Assembly: GCA_000499405.2 (NCBI GenBank)
Contig: HG738140.1
Span: 13,047,560 to 13,111,559 of the forward strand
Source: Onchocerca volvulus
Lineage: Eukaryota; Nematoda; Chromadorea; Rhabditida; Onchocercidae
Direction: 5' to 3'
Length of the DNA stretch: 64,000 bases
The position numbers were made by a program, and so were the translations under genes. Within the stretch, counting starts at the first letter, position 1. Every line of letters starts with the position of its first letter. Shown piece after piece: positions 33,052 through 47,300 of this stretch. The notes under the pieces were generated by a model. The model searched no databases, had not been told where the DNA came from, and saw only the letters and a list, made by a program, of their open reading frames with translations.

Positions 33052-36000
33052 TCATTTGATAAAATCATCATCCAAAAATATTCGTCGTTTCCGCAATGCA
33101 AAAATTAGAACTAAGATAAAGATGGTGAATGTTACCATAGCGACAGCTAACAGCATTGTTAATCGAGCTAAAATTCGATTAATTATTTGAAATTTAAATT
33201 TGAAACAAAAGTAAATAAAAAAAAATTGTTCAACTTTGGATCATTGTTTGTTAATATTATCGTAATAGCTATCAAATATCATACTATAGATTGGATGGAA
33301 TAACTTGGAAAATAATATAGTCAATTTTTGATATATCTGCGGAAACAAACTATCTTTTCAATCAAAAAGTATAGCTAGCAGTAAAAAAAAGAAAAAAATT
33401 CTAAGCCGATCTCTTATTTTGATCGCTAATTTCATTCAATTTAAATTTCCGACTTTTTAAATTCTTCAATGAAACGGATAAAGTAAAGTTAGTAGCATAC
33501 CTGTTGAGAAGCATGTCCTGGAAATTTTAATTGGATTAAATAATCGATTCAAATTTGCTTCATTATCTAAAAAGATTTGAGAATATGAAAAAAAAACTTG
33601 GTATCATATTGAATTAATCATTTTATTGTTAAAAAAAGAAATAATCTGGCAGAAAAAGAAAAAACAAATATTTAAAAATGTATGATTTACTTTCATCTTC
33701 GATATCAAATACCGTTATGCACTGTTCCGGAAGATCAACATTAGCAATACGTTGTAACTTTGGTCGTAATATAATTGCAGGAGTTGATGAAAAATGTTGA
33801 TCGGCTATAAATTTCCATAAATTGATATCACTTTCCTCTGATTTAAAAGAAATATGAAGTAAAATGCTGCAAATGAATTAGTCCTTCCAATATAAATTAT
33901 AATTCTAAGCTTTCGGTATTTCTGAAGTTCTAATATGCTTGAAGTAGAAAAGTTAGGAATCACTGCTTTGGCTCCCTAAGCCGTACATCGAAAAAACTAG
34001 TTGGAACTTAAATTCATTTTAATTAAACTATTTCCGATAATATTAGATTCTAATCTCTCATTATACAAAATCTGAATACTTGAATTTCGTCTTCTTCTGA
34101 TCAATCGCTTATAAGCGATTCTTTTCTTGTAAAGAACTGTCGTTTCATGCGCTTCTTCACCTCTTTCCAACGGTAATTGACCGTATGCTTCTGCCTGTGA
34201 TGAAGTAGAGATATTCTTATACAGTAAAAATATTAAAAAATCAAAACTGATCCTTAAAACTTGCAGAATTAAATAATGAATTGAATCATATTAAATAATA
34301 AAATGGAATCAAACACAGTTAAATTAATTTGGATAGAATTAAATTAAACAAAAATTACAATTAAAATTATTAATTTTTACTCAGAACAAATTTTTGAACT
34401 TTACTTTATCATCGCTATCAATAGAGTAAATTGATTTTGACGAAGATTGAAAATAGAATGGTTGAGACAAACGAACTGGAGGAGCTGGTGGACTCGGTGA
34501 CGGATGGATCAAATAGGATGATTGAAGTGGACGAACTGGAGGAGCTGGTGGACTCGGTGACGGATGGATCATTTCATTATTTTGATATGACAGCTCATTA
34601 CTTTTGTAATTCAGATCGGTTGGATCTAAATGTTCGAAATGATGGAACTGCTAACTTTAAACTCACATTTTTGCCTTCAAATTTATTTTTTTCTTAAATT
34701 AAATTAATCGTAATAATTACTTGGATAATTTTTCTGTTTGTTGCTGTCTTCATAGACGGATGTTTGTGTTCTGAAATGAATTTAAACAAAATTTGTCATA
34801 ATTCTTCAAAAATCATTATTATACAACAATATTGTAACCCACTCTTCCATTTCCGCAGTATTAGTCGCAGAACGTTCGTAAGGTTGTTCCGATGGTTTCA
34901 CTTGAACTTGACCTTTGCAAATTGGTCGCTGGAAAATGATCAGTATGCGTAGAATTTGTTCAAACACAAAATAATGTTAGTAAACAATGAACAAAAGTCA
35001 GGTTCAAAACAATGAATTCAGAAGGTCAAAATATTAGGATATGATAGTTGAACAATGCCAAACCTCATTTGCACATCCACGAGAGTAATCCTTGGTGGTC
35101 AATTCCAGTTGACAGTTGAAATAAAGTGCCGATCGATCGGCAAATTTGAAAACATGTGATTCCTGTCCGGCTGTTAGATCGTCTGTATATTCCAAATCCA
35201 TCAATAAATACTTATCTACTGAACACCTGAAAAATCATTTGAAAATGCATAGATTTTTTTTGCATCTCATGTATTTTCACGTCAAATACAATTGTTTTTT
35301 GGATGTTGGCACAAAACATTTTTTTTATTTTTTTAATGCACAAAACATTTCTTCTCTCTAAATAGGAAATGTATTAATCCATTTCATTTCCATCCAAAAA
35401 TTCGAATTTCTCATAATCTTGTAACTAATAATCAAAAGATTAAAATTTTTCGATGATAGTCCCGTTGTAATCAATCCATTTAATAATGTTTTGATGTTTT
35501 TCAATTATTGCCAGTATAATGGAAGACGGGATAGAAAGAAAAAATTTAAGGCTTTGGTTTTTGTTTTCAATGTGTCAAATAGAGAATGGAAAGAAAATTT
35601 TAGTACAATACATAAATACATATTTCCTTTTTTTCATATAATTGAAAGAAATCATTGTCCTTTATGTGTACCATTTCAATTTTGTTCACAACAAACATAG
35701 AAATTTGGTTCCTAACGAAATCTTTTCATAAAAAAGAAAAACTCGTTGTAGAGATTTCAAAAAAATACAAAAATTATTGTCCTTTTTTTTTCACTGCAAA
35801 CAAATATAACTGTCGATAAAAGCGAAATGGTGGTACAACCCAATTACTGCTTATAACAGGAATTTACAATATTTCTCAGATAAATGAGTCATTTATTCAT
35901 ATCTTGGCACAAAGGCTTTTGTTCTTTCATCTTCCGATCTACTAATAGAGCTTATTTACATTGTTGAATGGAATGTAAATTATGTTAATTGTCGGAATGT

Positions 36001-39000
36001 TATGAGGATTTAAAGCTTGTATCTTTATTTAAAATGTTTTAAGCACTGTCCATCTCTTATCCTTTGGTCCTGACACGAATTTTTTGTATGATTCATGCAT
36101 TGTAGGCCTCCGCCGCCACTATCAAGTCTAAAAATTATCCACATAAAAAAAAGCTTTTCGCGTCAACATATCAGTGTATACAATATCAGTGCCTTCAAAT
36201 CGGTGTCAGCAGCAGTTCAGTTCGAAGACAATTTCGGCGGTAAAAGCGGTAATTCAAGCGATTTGGAGCGGAAAGAGAACGAAACAATCATAAAAGGAAA
36301 GTACGATAACGTAGTGAGCATTTAAACGACTTTTAGTATCTTTTATTATTTAACGGTATTATTCATTTAATTTTTACTAATTTATAAACGTGATATTGTA
36401 TATAATATCGTAGAAACCCAACAAAGGCTACTGTTGATTTAGTGGATTTGCAACAACAAGAAGCAGTTTCCAGTTCAACCAGATTACAATCAAGTTACAA
36501 GCTGCCAGGAAAATTCATTAATTAAGTTTCAGAGTAATTAACAATTAAATTTATAGTTGTGATTTATGTACTTATTTTTAAATATTTTGAAGAAGAAAAA
36601 AAGAAAGATTAAAATTTGTTCAAATTTTTTAAAATTCATAAATATGCTAACCCTTTTTTGTCCAAAACTTCGATCGTTTCACCACCTTGTCCATCACTTA
36701 CGGTACATGTATGTACTCTCATACAATAAAGATCATTGGTTTCGGCCAAACATGTCCATCTATGATATACACTGTCACCAACTTTTGCATATCGTACCTG
36801 TATTCCTGTTGCACCTCCGCTGAGGATTTCATACCTAAAAGCATTGGAATTTATTCAAATTTCAGCAGATAATATCCAAAAGTTTTGATATAAATTAAAT
36901 TTAGTAAATAAATTTACGAATAAATTTTTTTTGAGCAATTTAGATTACAATTAATTTGTAATGAATAAATTTTCAAAATAATTTTTCTCTTACATGAATA
37001 GCAAAACTTTATTCTTCGAAAGTTAGCACACCTGCAAATTGGCATTTGCGTTTGGCGACGTAACTCTTGTGTTGTCATCATGCTGTAAATAAAGAGATGT
37101 TCATAGTTTAGCGGTTTTGTCAAAATATCAAAAAGTCCCAAATTTACATCTTCAAATTATCTGTACCAGATTTCATGCAATCAAAATTACTAATTAGTCA
37201 AACCATCAAATTTGTTGACTTAGTATTAATAGAATACTTGAATACCTAATTTCTAGTTGTTGTGTAATCGTCTTCGAAGATTCCATGTAAAAACAATTGA
37301 GTCGATAAGCTCGATCTACTTTAGTTAAGAAAATCTGAAAATTTACATTGAATTTGATCAATTGAAAAAGAAAATATTGCTATATATATTTATATATATG
37401 AGTAACTATATGCACAAAAGTATTACGATAATTATGCAAAATTTTACATTTTACAAGTATTTTTAAATGAAAATACCGGGTGAAAAGATATGATGACTGT
37501 TGTTGTAATTCGAATGCCATTATACTGAAATAAATCATAGATTATTTTTCTGTCATTTTATTTAATGAAAAATTTCACTTTTCCCAGTCTACCCATTTGA
37601 GAGTTGTTATTTATGTTCTGGCGAATAATAGTAAAAATATTTAAAAATGTTCAATTCAAACCTCACGTGAACGACGTAACCCGCATTGATTGAACTTTAT
37701 AGTAAATTTATGTAGTTCATGATGATTTCCAATCTAAAAATGATTCATGATGGTTCTCAACTTGAAAATTTTCAACCCGAAAACTAGAAAGAAACAGAAA
37801 AAAAACTTTTTTATATTATGGAATTTATAAATGTTATAAAAAAATTTTTTTAATCATAAATACAGTTGAAATTTCATTTCAGCTTTTAATTTTTCTCTAC
37901 AACAAAAAATTAAGATGACTGCGGGAAAAATTTGATATTAGCTAAAATGCTTGAAATTCCGAAAAAATGTCGAAATTTATCTTTTTTTTTTTTTTTGAAA
38001 TAGTGGTGAAATGGAAATTTTTTCTGCATTTGGTATCATTTATTAATATCAATGGTAAAATATTTGACTTTTGAGGCTTTTCAGTTATTAAGGAAAATAT
38101 TAATAATTTTCAAATTATTTAATTGATCTTACATAATTTGTAATAATCACCTGAAAGCAGTTGCTGTCTTGAATATAACCTTTAACAAATGTTCGACCCA
38201 TGAAAGGTTTCAGAGTTGAAAAAACAATCGATATACTATCCGAATCGCATTGAATGTCTGGTTTATCTATATAATTTTAATTTTCTGTTTATTTTTATGC
38301 AAATTAATCATTTTATGCATATCTTCAAGTTTACAATTTCTTTAAAATACCTGAAACCGAATTATCGATCGGAATACCGACAATTTTTCGCAGAACCTGA
38401 AATATTTCCAAAATCAGAAAAAAAATAATCTTCTAGTTCTTAAATTTGGATTTTTAAAAATTTAAATTTTATTTAAATTAGTTTTCATATAAAACTGAGT
38501 GGCCGAAATATTTACGATTAAAAGTTATTGGAAAAAAAATAAGTTATCTTTCCCATTTGCATACACATATGCATTTTATACTTCATGACTTTTTTTTTTT
38601 TTGGTAAATATTTATCAAATTGTTCCTTACATCACTGAGGAAAAAGTTTCGCGAAAACTTGGAGAGAAAAGTGGATAATTTGTTATAATCGTTAAAAAAA
38701 CAAAAAATTATTTGTTTTTTTTAGAGCAATTATATTATAATTAAAATTAAATAAAATATTCAAACCACTTTAGAATTTTTTTGTCAGTATTGTAACTTAT
38801 GACGTTAACAGGAAAAGCTGACAAGTGAAAGATGAAAAATTACAGAATTGTTATATTTGTCAATTTTAAATTCCAATATCATTAATGTTTTCAGGCTAAT
38901 TTTGGTTTTGTGAAAAATTGCAGTTGAATATTTTAAGAATTATTTGCATTTGTTTTATATATTAAGTTTTACGCATAAGTTTCAGCCAATATTTGTAATT

Positions 39001-41387
39001 GAATACTGGAAGTATAATAATCGGTAATGAACATCTGATATCTATTTGTAGGATAAAAGTTCGAGAAAAAAATCTCTTAATATTGATACTGATAAATTAG
39101 TATAAAAGTCAATCATCATTATCACTATTTATCGAATGCTTTTAGCATACGATTTATAGCAAGGAATAATCAAACTATTTCATTTATATATTTTTAAATT
39201 AAAACATAGTTTTTATTTAAAAAAATTTTTTTTATATTAGTATGAAATCAAACAAAATTATTTCTTCAACGTCTTTCTCGTATTTCAAACTTTAATTTAC
39301 TTCTTAACTTATTACAAGCAAAATTTTACAGGCATCAAATCTAAGATTTCATCGGCTTGAAATTTCGTGTTTAAATTAGATATGTTTCAAAATTAAGAAT
39401 AAAGTTATTACAATAAATTACAGCTGTAACATACACAATAATATAGTGGTTATAATGGTCAAATGTTTAAATTTGGATTCATTAAGAGATAAATTTCGTG
39501 AAATATTAAAAATTATATTAATATGACTTATAATGAATGATTTTTTTATTGTTTTTTATACTGATTTATAATACAAAATTTTTGTAAAATTTTAATTTGT
39601 GTTATCGATATTTTAAAAATTTGTTATATTTTTTATTGTATAATTTTATTCACTAATGTTTTTTGCGAAACTAACTCATATGAAATATTTTTTAAATAAT
39701 ATAATTAATGCATATTAAATTGAATTATTATAAAATGTTCTATATTTATTTTATTATGTATGTGTTGCTAGAAATAAAACTTATGTGATATTTATGCCAT
39801 ACGCACGTGTTATTTCTATTAGAAATTAGTAATTAGTAATTAATTTAATTAGGAACCGAGCAAAAATAAAATGTAGTAGACAATGCAAACGAACAATTCT
39901 CATCACAGTAATATTAATTATAAGTAATTAATTTGCAATAATTGAAAACAATTAAAAAAATATTTGTTCGGTGATCTAATAACTGTACTAAGATTAGTAT
40001 ATTTTCAATTTTGCAATTTACTATTTGTTTCTGAATGCGATTTTATGATGATTCATTTTGTTGAGATCAAAATTCACATCATTTTTTATATCTTCATATT
40101 ATAACGTTTCAAACTGCAACTACAAATTCAAATTGAAATTACAAAAAAATGTAAAACAATAAGGAAGTAGTAGAAAAATTATAACGCATTACATTGTATA
40201 CATAATTTCTAATTGTTCAAAAATTAAATTTGAATTACTAATTAACTTCATCGATTAATAATTGCAATTATAAATAATTATGAATGGTAACCCTACTTTA
40301 TAACAAGCAGATAAGATTAATAATTGGAAGGAAGAAGTTAAAAGATCAAAAGTTAATTTCTTAATAGTAAGGAGGAAGAATGGAAAGTCTAATTTAACAC
40401 AACTTTATTGCGTAGGTTAGAAAATGAGAAAATTTATTCTTCTAATTTTTAAAATTTCAATTTTCGCTTTCTTTCACTAAATATCGTTAATAATTTCCTT
40501 TTCTTTCAGTCTTAAAATTAATTAATTATTGCATTTTAGCTATACTTAATACTATTAATTGAAATTCTCTGAAGAATTTTTCAGGCACAAATAAAAAAAA
40601 TAAATTGTGCCAATTTGCTTTTTTAGGAAAACGATAAATATAATTCTTGTCACAAATCATTTCTGCAAAGAAGATTCGGATTTTTTTTACCTTTGAGATA
40701 GGGGAATAAATCGATGGGACAGTGGATTAAATGAAATCTTGAAGTAAAGCGATTGATTTCATTGATTTTTTGGGCAAAAATCATCGTTGAGACGGAAAAA
40801 TAAAATTTAGCAATTGAAATAGGTAATAAAAGGTATGAATATATAGCAATATGGAACAGATAGCTTCGGTTTTTATTGATTTAATTTCTTGATTTATTGG
40901 CATTTATCTTTTTATAAATACTCAAAAAAAAAAAAAAAAAATACAGAATTCTTTTCGATTAGACCAGCTCTAATTTCGAAAAATAGGTAAGCTATTGAAA
41001 GACTGGTCTCGGTCATTCAAAAAACTTTTATGGCAAAACTTTTTTTTACCTTGTATCAAACTGTTTAAAATCAACAATATCCTTGAGAAGGTCAACATCT
41101 TGTTCACATAGTTGACAAAATTTCAAATAATTCTAACTTTCATCTTTGATTTTGCTAATATCATTCATAGATCAGCATAAGAAATATTTGTTTTTCATTC
41201 GATAATAGAAATCAAAGGTCTGAACAATCTTACAAAATATATAAATAAAATTGAAGAAATTCAACATTGAGATTCAAATGCCGAAATTTGAAGTTTGTAA
41301 TTTTTTAATAAAATAAATTAAATAAATATTAACTTCACATACCTGTAAAAGCATAAATAGTAAAGCTTTATAGCACGTGTTACTCAT
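33052..41387 (-). CDS. Cuticlin-like ZP-domain transmembrane protein, 16 exons, 537 aa
   Basis: Exons (minus): 41387-41343, 38396-38351, 38266-38151, 37733-37662, 37524-37477, 37334-37246, 37082-37032, 36834-36652, 35226-35064, 34928-34843, 34770-34721, 34625-34405, 34194-34080, 33837-33691, 33566-33501, 33167-33052. Nematode cuticlins and relatives are secreted or cleaved from the surface of epidermal or other epithelia and polymerise into extracellular matrix. A short signal peptide (hydrophobic core ALLFMLLQV) is followed by a ZP domain (about 33-277). Signatures are [53 protein letters not shown] and [11 protein letters not shown] proline-rich spacer follows (two [13 protein letters not shown] units at 336-348 and 356-368). 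Then come a polybasic furin-like site (RRRR, 423-426), a membrane helix (about 502-524) and a 13-residue tail. Exons sum to 1614 in frame. The ATG lies 3 bases after ttttcag, a likely spliced-leader acceptor. Confidence 0.92.
34471..34571. repeat. In-frame 60-bp duplication within ZP exon 12
   Basis: Bases 34471-34511 recur exactly at 34531-34571, a period of 60 bases (20 codons). The duplication doubles an [12 protein letters not shown] unit in the proline-rich spacer. Identity of the 41-base core indicates a very recent event or ongoing length change. Confidence 0.95.
36095..36525 (+). CDS. Possible nested gene in a ZP-gene intron (unrecognised)
   Basis: I do not recognise this. Two plus-strand frames lie in the ZP intron 36651-35227. 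Exon a (ATG 36095, or a later start, to 36300) ends ...ENETIIKGK with donor AAA|gtacg. Exon b (36414-36525) follows tataatatcgtag and reads [15 protein letters not shown]...[11 protein letters not shown], stop TAA. The phases agree (AA|A) and the intron is 113 bases. Both exons are clearly less AT-rich than their surroundings, and the predicted protein (up to 106 aa) is polar and Ser/Gln-rich. The start is uncertain; the first about 30 codons ([12 protein letters not shown]...) may not be coding, and earlier exons could exist. It could be a chance open frame. Confidence 0.35.
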
Positions 41388-41390
41388 TGA

Positions 41391-41396
41391 CTGAAA
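41391..41396 (-). promoter_or_regulatory. Putative spliced-leader acceptor, ZP gene
   Basis: On the minus strand ttttcag ends three bases before the ATG at 41387. No upstream coding exon is needed, since the first exon already encodes a signal peptide. Confidence 0.5.
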
Positions 41397-44300
41397 ATTA
41401 AATTTGATTAAATCACTCAATTTTTCAGCATCAGTAAACAAATAAGTGTTTAAAATTAAATTTTCAAAATCAAAGTTGAAATTTGGAAAAAGCAACATTC
41501 TTTCATTCAAAAAAATTTCTTAACTGAAATATTTCTGTTCGTTATAAATCTCATAATTGCTCCACCTCTTTTATCCAAATGTAGAAAATAAAAGAAAATA
41601 GGAAAAAGGTAGGAAAGTGAAAATGAATTTGAAATTATAATAAATTAGGCGGACAAACAACCTTGAAACTTTAATCATACAAAAAGCGGTAAAAGAGTCA
41701 AATTTGTATTTGAAATATAAAACATTTCCGTGCAATAACTGGAACCTTCAAAAAAAAAACTCATCCATTTGAATTGAAAAGAAAAAATTTTAACTTTCCT
41801 TTTTTATTGAAATTTTCTGCAAATACAATCAAATGACCAAAACTCAACAAAACTACTCTTAAATAGTTTCAAGATAGAAAAGAAAATGAGAGCCATCAAA
41901 ATGGAGCAAGTTTTCAGTAATATCATTTTGAAAAAAAAAAAAAAAAAAAGCCATCACGAATTATAATCTAAAAGTAGCCATTATTCAAGAAATTTCTGCA
42001 AATAACAATTTATGTATAAATTAAAAATCCAAATGTAGCAAAATTTTAAAATTCATTATAGATAGACATTTTGTCTAAATTGATTTTCACATGCCAGTTT
42101 TTACCAATCGAAAAGAAAAGAGCAACATTTGCATAAGTTCAGATCAATTTTGATTAATAGTAATTTTAAATTCTTCATTCTTTTGAATTGCATTACTTTT
42201 ATGTATTGAAAAATCGCTATTTTTTTTCAAAAAAAAAAAAAAAAAAAAGATTTTTTTTTATTTTTCTTTTTAAATACCAATTTCTTTTTTCTCTCAAAAT
42301 TTTGGAAAAGTTTGGATAACAAATGTTAATGTATATTTAATGAAAATATAACAATTTAAAAAATGTTTAAAAATATGTTTGCGAATATCTCCGTGTTATA
42401 ACATATAGTAAAAACAATTTTATGAAGAAATATTAGACAATTTTGAATAAATAAACAGTGTGAGAATTTATAAATGACTATTATTCGAAATTATTAAAAA
42501 GATATATCAAATATTAAATGTGAGAAATTAATTGATTAATTAATTTTAAAAAAAAATTTGGGATAGCAATTAATTTTCAATTAAAGAAGATGCATAGATA
42601 ATTTAAAAAATAATATAAAGTATTAGCAAGTTTTTAAAATTTCTAATATTTTTAAAATCTATTCATTTATGATACCATTTTTCAAGAAGAGAAATAAAAT
42701 TATGAATGATAATGCTATTATCATTTTCGACAAAAATAGTAATTGATATTTTTAATTGGAACTTGTTTTTGAATAAATTTATGATTGGCTTAAACATTTA
42801 TTCCTTCAATCAATTCTGTGTATTATGTGACAAAAAGAAAAAACAGGACAGATGAATGACAATCAATTTTTGTCATTTTTTTTCTTTCCTTTACTTTTCT
42901 TATTTCACTCAAATCCATTTTACAACTCTAATTTTACAAATAAATTTCGTTGACGAGCATTATAATTATGTTATATACGGGAAATTTTCGGGTTGTATAT
43001 ACCCGTTACATAATATATTTTACCATGGAATAATCACAGAAGCAATTTTTCTTGTCATTCTATTATTATTGTTGGAAAAAAAAAAGAAAATGTTGTTGAC
43101 AATATATAAATTTCGATAGCAATAATAATTGGTAAGAATAATAATCAAAAAAATAGCGATAAAATCATTATAGTAATTGATGTTCGAATTTTAAATTATA
43201 AAATTTTCATTCTTTTCTCTTTTTGAATCAATCATCTTACACTATAACCACTAACTGTTGTAAACTTTTTTTTTTTCCTCAAAAAATTTCGAATTTATCA
43301 AAAAATTTTTTTACTGAAGAAAAAAAGAATTTTAAACTTTTCCTCAAATAATTTCGATTGTTTTTTTAGTAACCGGTTTGATTAGCTAAACGGAATCCGG
43401 AAATAAGAAGATATATGGGTGGGATAATTTTACGGCTCTTATTACAAATTTTACAAGCTTAATGTATAACTTTCTCAAGTAATATTGAAAAATAAGAGAA
43501 TATTTTCGGATGAAAAATTTGAGGAGAAAGAGTGAAGTAATTGAAAATGAATGAATAAAAATAGCAACAGTTTGCAAACAGTTAAAATTTTGAATGGATT
43601 GAACGATCATATTAAATATTATTATGAGATACATTTCTTGTTTAAAAACTCATCATTGTCTATGAGATATTACTAGAATACTTGAAATATAAAAGAGTAC
43701 TCGAAATAAGTAATCATGCATAGATTGATCATTATAACTCACAAGACTATTACGGATGTTAGTGACCGGTTTTCGAGTACGATCAAAGCTGATGAAAAAT
43801 CGATGCTGTTTTCAGTGGCGGTGACAAATATCATTTTTCTGCAACTATCACCACCCAACCTACCACTGAAATTGGTTTAAGCAAAGAATAAATTGGATAG
43901 TGAAATATTAATATTTTTGAAAATTAAATTTTTGAAAATGATATTCTTAAAAAATTCCTCTAAACTTGTTCTAATTATTTCCTGTTTTCGGATGTATTGA
44001 ACCAAAAGAAAATATGTGTAGCGGATTTTTGTCACCAAAGTTCTGGCAACTTGAGAATATGTTTAGCTGTTTTACAAATTAATAAATGGTAAATTTTCTG
44101 AATTCAGAGAAAGTATAAGTTGAAAAGGAGCTTGGCGCATTTCAAAGAAGAAAAGTAAATTTATCTTAATTTATGAAAATTAAAACTCGTGATATTATTT
44201 CCATCATGTTTGGCATCTTTAGTTTTCAATTTCTTTCAAATCAGAATTCGAATCAAACTTCATTTTCTTAATTAATATTCAATAAGTCTTAAAAATTCAC

Positions 44301-47300
44301 ATAGAATCGAAATTTATTTTAAAGTTCGTTACTAATATTTAATTTTTGTCCTTCAATTTTCTAACTTTTAAAATTAAAATCCCAATCTAAACTCGAGTAA
44401 ATTAGATCCAAATCTAAATTTGACGATAAGGTGATATATAAAATTTAAATCTGGAAATGAATTCAAGTAAAAATTATACCTCACCTCGAATAATGATTAA
44501 AATTTAGGATAGAAAAAGTATTTCTATAAGCAAATAATCACATAAATGATTAGCAATAAATAATTACATGAAAAATTTAACAAAATTTTTCAATTTTTTA
44601 ATAATATTGAGAGTGATACAATAAAAAATAGTTCAGTTCGGTTATACAATTATTTAAATAAAATCAAATAGATGATTTATTGATGACATATTTAATACGA
44701 ATTCTACTTTAAAGATTTCATATGCTTTTTCATTGTTATTAAACTAATCACCTAAACCTAAATTATAATTTGCTTTATTGTGATATTAAAAAATGAATTT
44801 TGTTTGTAAAATTTTTTTGGTTGACAAGTTTTGTTGAATTATTGAATAAAACTGACAGTTTTAAATTAAAAACTTTCAATTCTGAAGTCTCCCGAAATAT
44901 ATAAATTAGAGAATAAAAATGAGAAATTGGGAAGAAAACTGAACTTTTGAAATCTGCGGAATAAAATTTCAAAAAAAATTTTATTTTTTAGTCAAAAATG
45001 CAGATCAAAAATTATAAATATAAAGAAAATGTAAGTTTTAACAATAAAAATAATTTGATTACTAATTTTCAATTTGCCTTTCACATGTACCGTTTTATAA
45101 ATATTTTGCTTAAATGTGCTTAAAGAACTGCATAGGTCAAAGTTCAATTAAACAATTTTTATGGAATCATGAATATATGACCTAAATATAAATTTGTAAT
45201 GGAAACAATTCGAAAATAGAAGTAAGAAGAAGTGAATTTTTCAGGAAAGATAAATTAGAGAAAGTATTCAAGCGAAATAGACAAGGATTAAATCGATTCT
45301 ATGATCTTTAGCAAATCTTTCTTGCCAATAATAAATGACAAAAGTTTTGAGAAATCATGCAAATTAGTTTTTTGTTTTTGTTACTAATTTATTTGAATTA
45401 TAAAAGCTAAACAACAAATAATGAATTAAATATATTAATTTTTGAAGGTAATGAATTCTTATATCTTTGATGCCAAAAGCGTGAAATTTCTATGTTGCTC
45501 ATACAAAACACAGAGCAAAATTAAAATTCCAATTCAATTAGCTCGTATTTTTAGCAAATCATCTGAATTAATAATTAAAAATTAATCTATTTGGAGATTA
45601 TAATTGTATTATACGTTTAAAAAATGGTTTGAACCAAACAAACTAAGAATCAGGAAAAACTCCTGAAATTGATTAGCCGTAAGTTCCTTACATCTTTTGT
45701 CTTAGTAAAATGCGTATAATTTTGCTAATTGATTTTAGAATAATTGATAATAGTTTTAATGTATTAAAATTTTGGCGTATGCATATCTATGACTTTAAAT
45801 AATTATCTTTCATTAATTATTTTGGTTGGATGTCATCTTTTTGATTTCTTTCTGCTCAGTTAAACAGTGTAATTAAGTTTTAGAATTTTGTAAGACTTTT
45901 TTTTTTTTCACTTTTTCCACCATTTTGAGGAGACAAAAAATAAATAAATCCCCTGAAAAAATTCATTTTTATCGATTCAATTTATTCATTTGCAAGGCTC
46001 AAAATTTAAATATTAATGTAATTAAAAATTTATAATGCTTTCTTAATTAATTCTGCTAAAGAATCATATCACTTCCATCTGCAACATCGACTATTTTCTG
46101 AATGCATTATTAAGTGATTTTTGCTTTTGTTGATGTAATTGAATATGAATTCTTTAAATTATGAGCAAGCTTTTTGTCAATTCACCAAAATTTATTATCT
46201 TGACATGTAATTTTAATGAATCATAACTTAATGAGTTCTTTTATGCATTAGAAAAAATATTGATTTTAATCCAGGAACTTTTAAAATATGCATTTTTAAA
46301 TTATCCTTCAATACTGCTGCAATCGAAATGATTTACTTTAGAAAATAAATCCAGCCTTCATTTATTCTGTCAAGCTAATATTGTTCAAATTTGTAATTGT
46401 GATTTAATTTAATTTAAATCGGTTGATTAAAATGATTATTTTTCTTCATTCTCTCAGAAGTCTTCAAAAATTCCCTTTATTCATTTTTAATTACCTCAAA
46501 TTATCAACACATATGATAATTTATCACTGTGCAATCAAATCAACTGTTTAATTTTTCGTCTATATTAGATTGCATGATCAGATCGACTTATATTGCTATT
46601 CATAAATTTCATAAAAACAAAGCTAAAAAAGTTGTTAACTTTCGAAATTTTTGAAAAATTTTTCAGTTTAACTTTCAGTCCAGAAAAGATCAAAAATTGA
46701 TCTAATTATAAGTTGGATATTTAGCAAAAATTTCAGTTTAGTAAGAAAAAAAGATTAGTGTAAAGAGAAGAAATGCAAATTTTAAAATATTTTCTACTGA
46801 AATGAACACCAATCGATTATTTATTCACACTACTAAAGCAATGCATCTAAACATTAGAAGGAATATAAAAAACACAAATTTCTAATAATTATTCATATAA
46901 ATCTAATCAATATAATTAATACTTGTTTTTTTTTTTTTTTTGGCCGTCTTTTTCGGGTTTTTATTTCTCCAGATTTCAAAATTATTCTTTTATTTCAAAC
47001 AAGAGAAATATATTATAGATGCATAAAATTGTAAATCATTATTAATTACTTAGCACAATTTAATTTTTTAATTTTTAATTCTTGCAAAATTTTGCAATTT
47101 CACGAAAGTCCAATAATATATTTCAATATGACAATTTCTTCATCTGCTGCAATAACATTAGCCCTCTTTAATTTGAAATTTTTTAAATTAAAAAAAAAAA
47201 ACTTTTTATCAGGAGTAAAGGAAGAAAGAGGACATTTATGATACCGATGAATATTGCCAAAGGTAATAATTAAAAGTATCCATTTGAAAAACTTTTTTTA

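Noticed and set aside
34431..34697. 88-aa plus-strand frame with repeated [13 protein letters not shown]
   Set aside because: It is the antisense of ZP exon 12; the minus strand has the proline-rich repeat with consistent splice phases.
35491..35700. 69-aa plus-strand frame in the same ZP intron as the nested candidate
   Set aside because: No splice site joins it in phase to the 36095-36525 frames, and it is more AT-rich; not enough to call coding.
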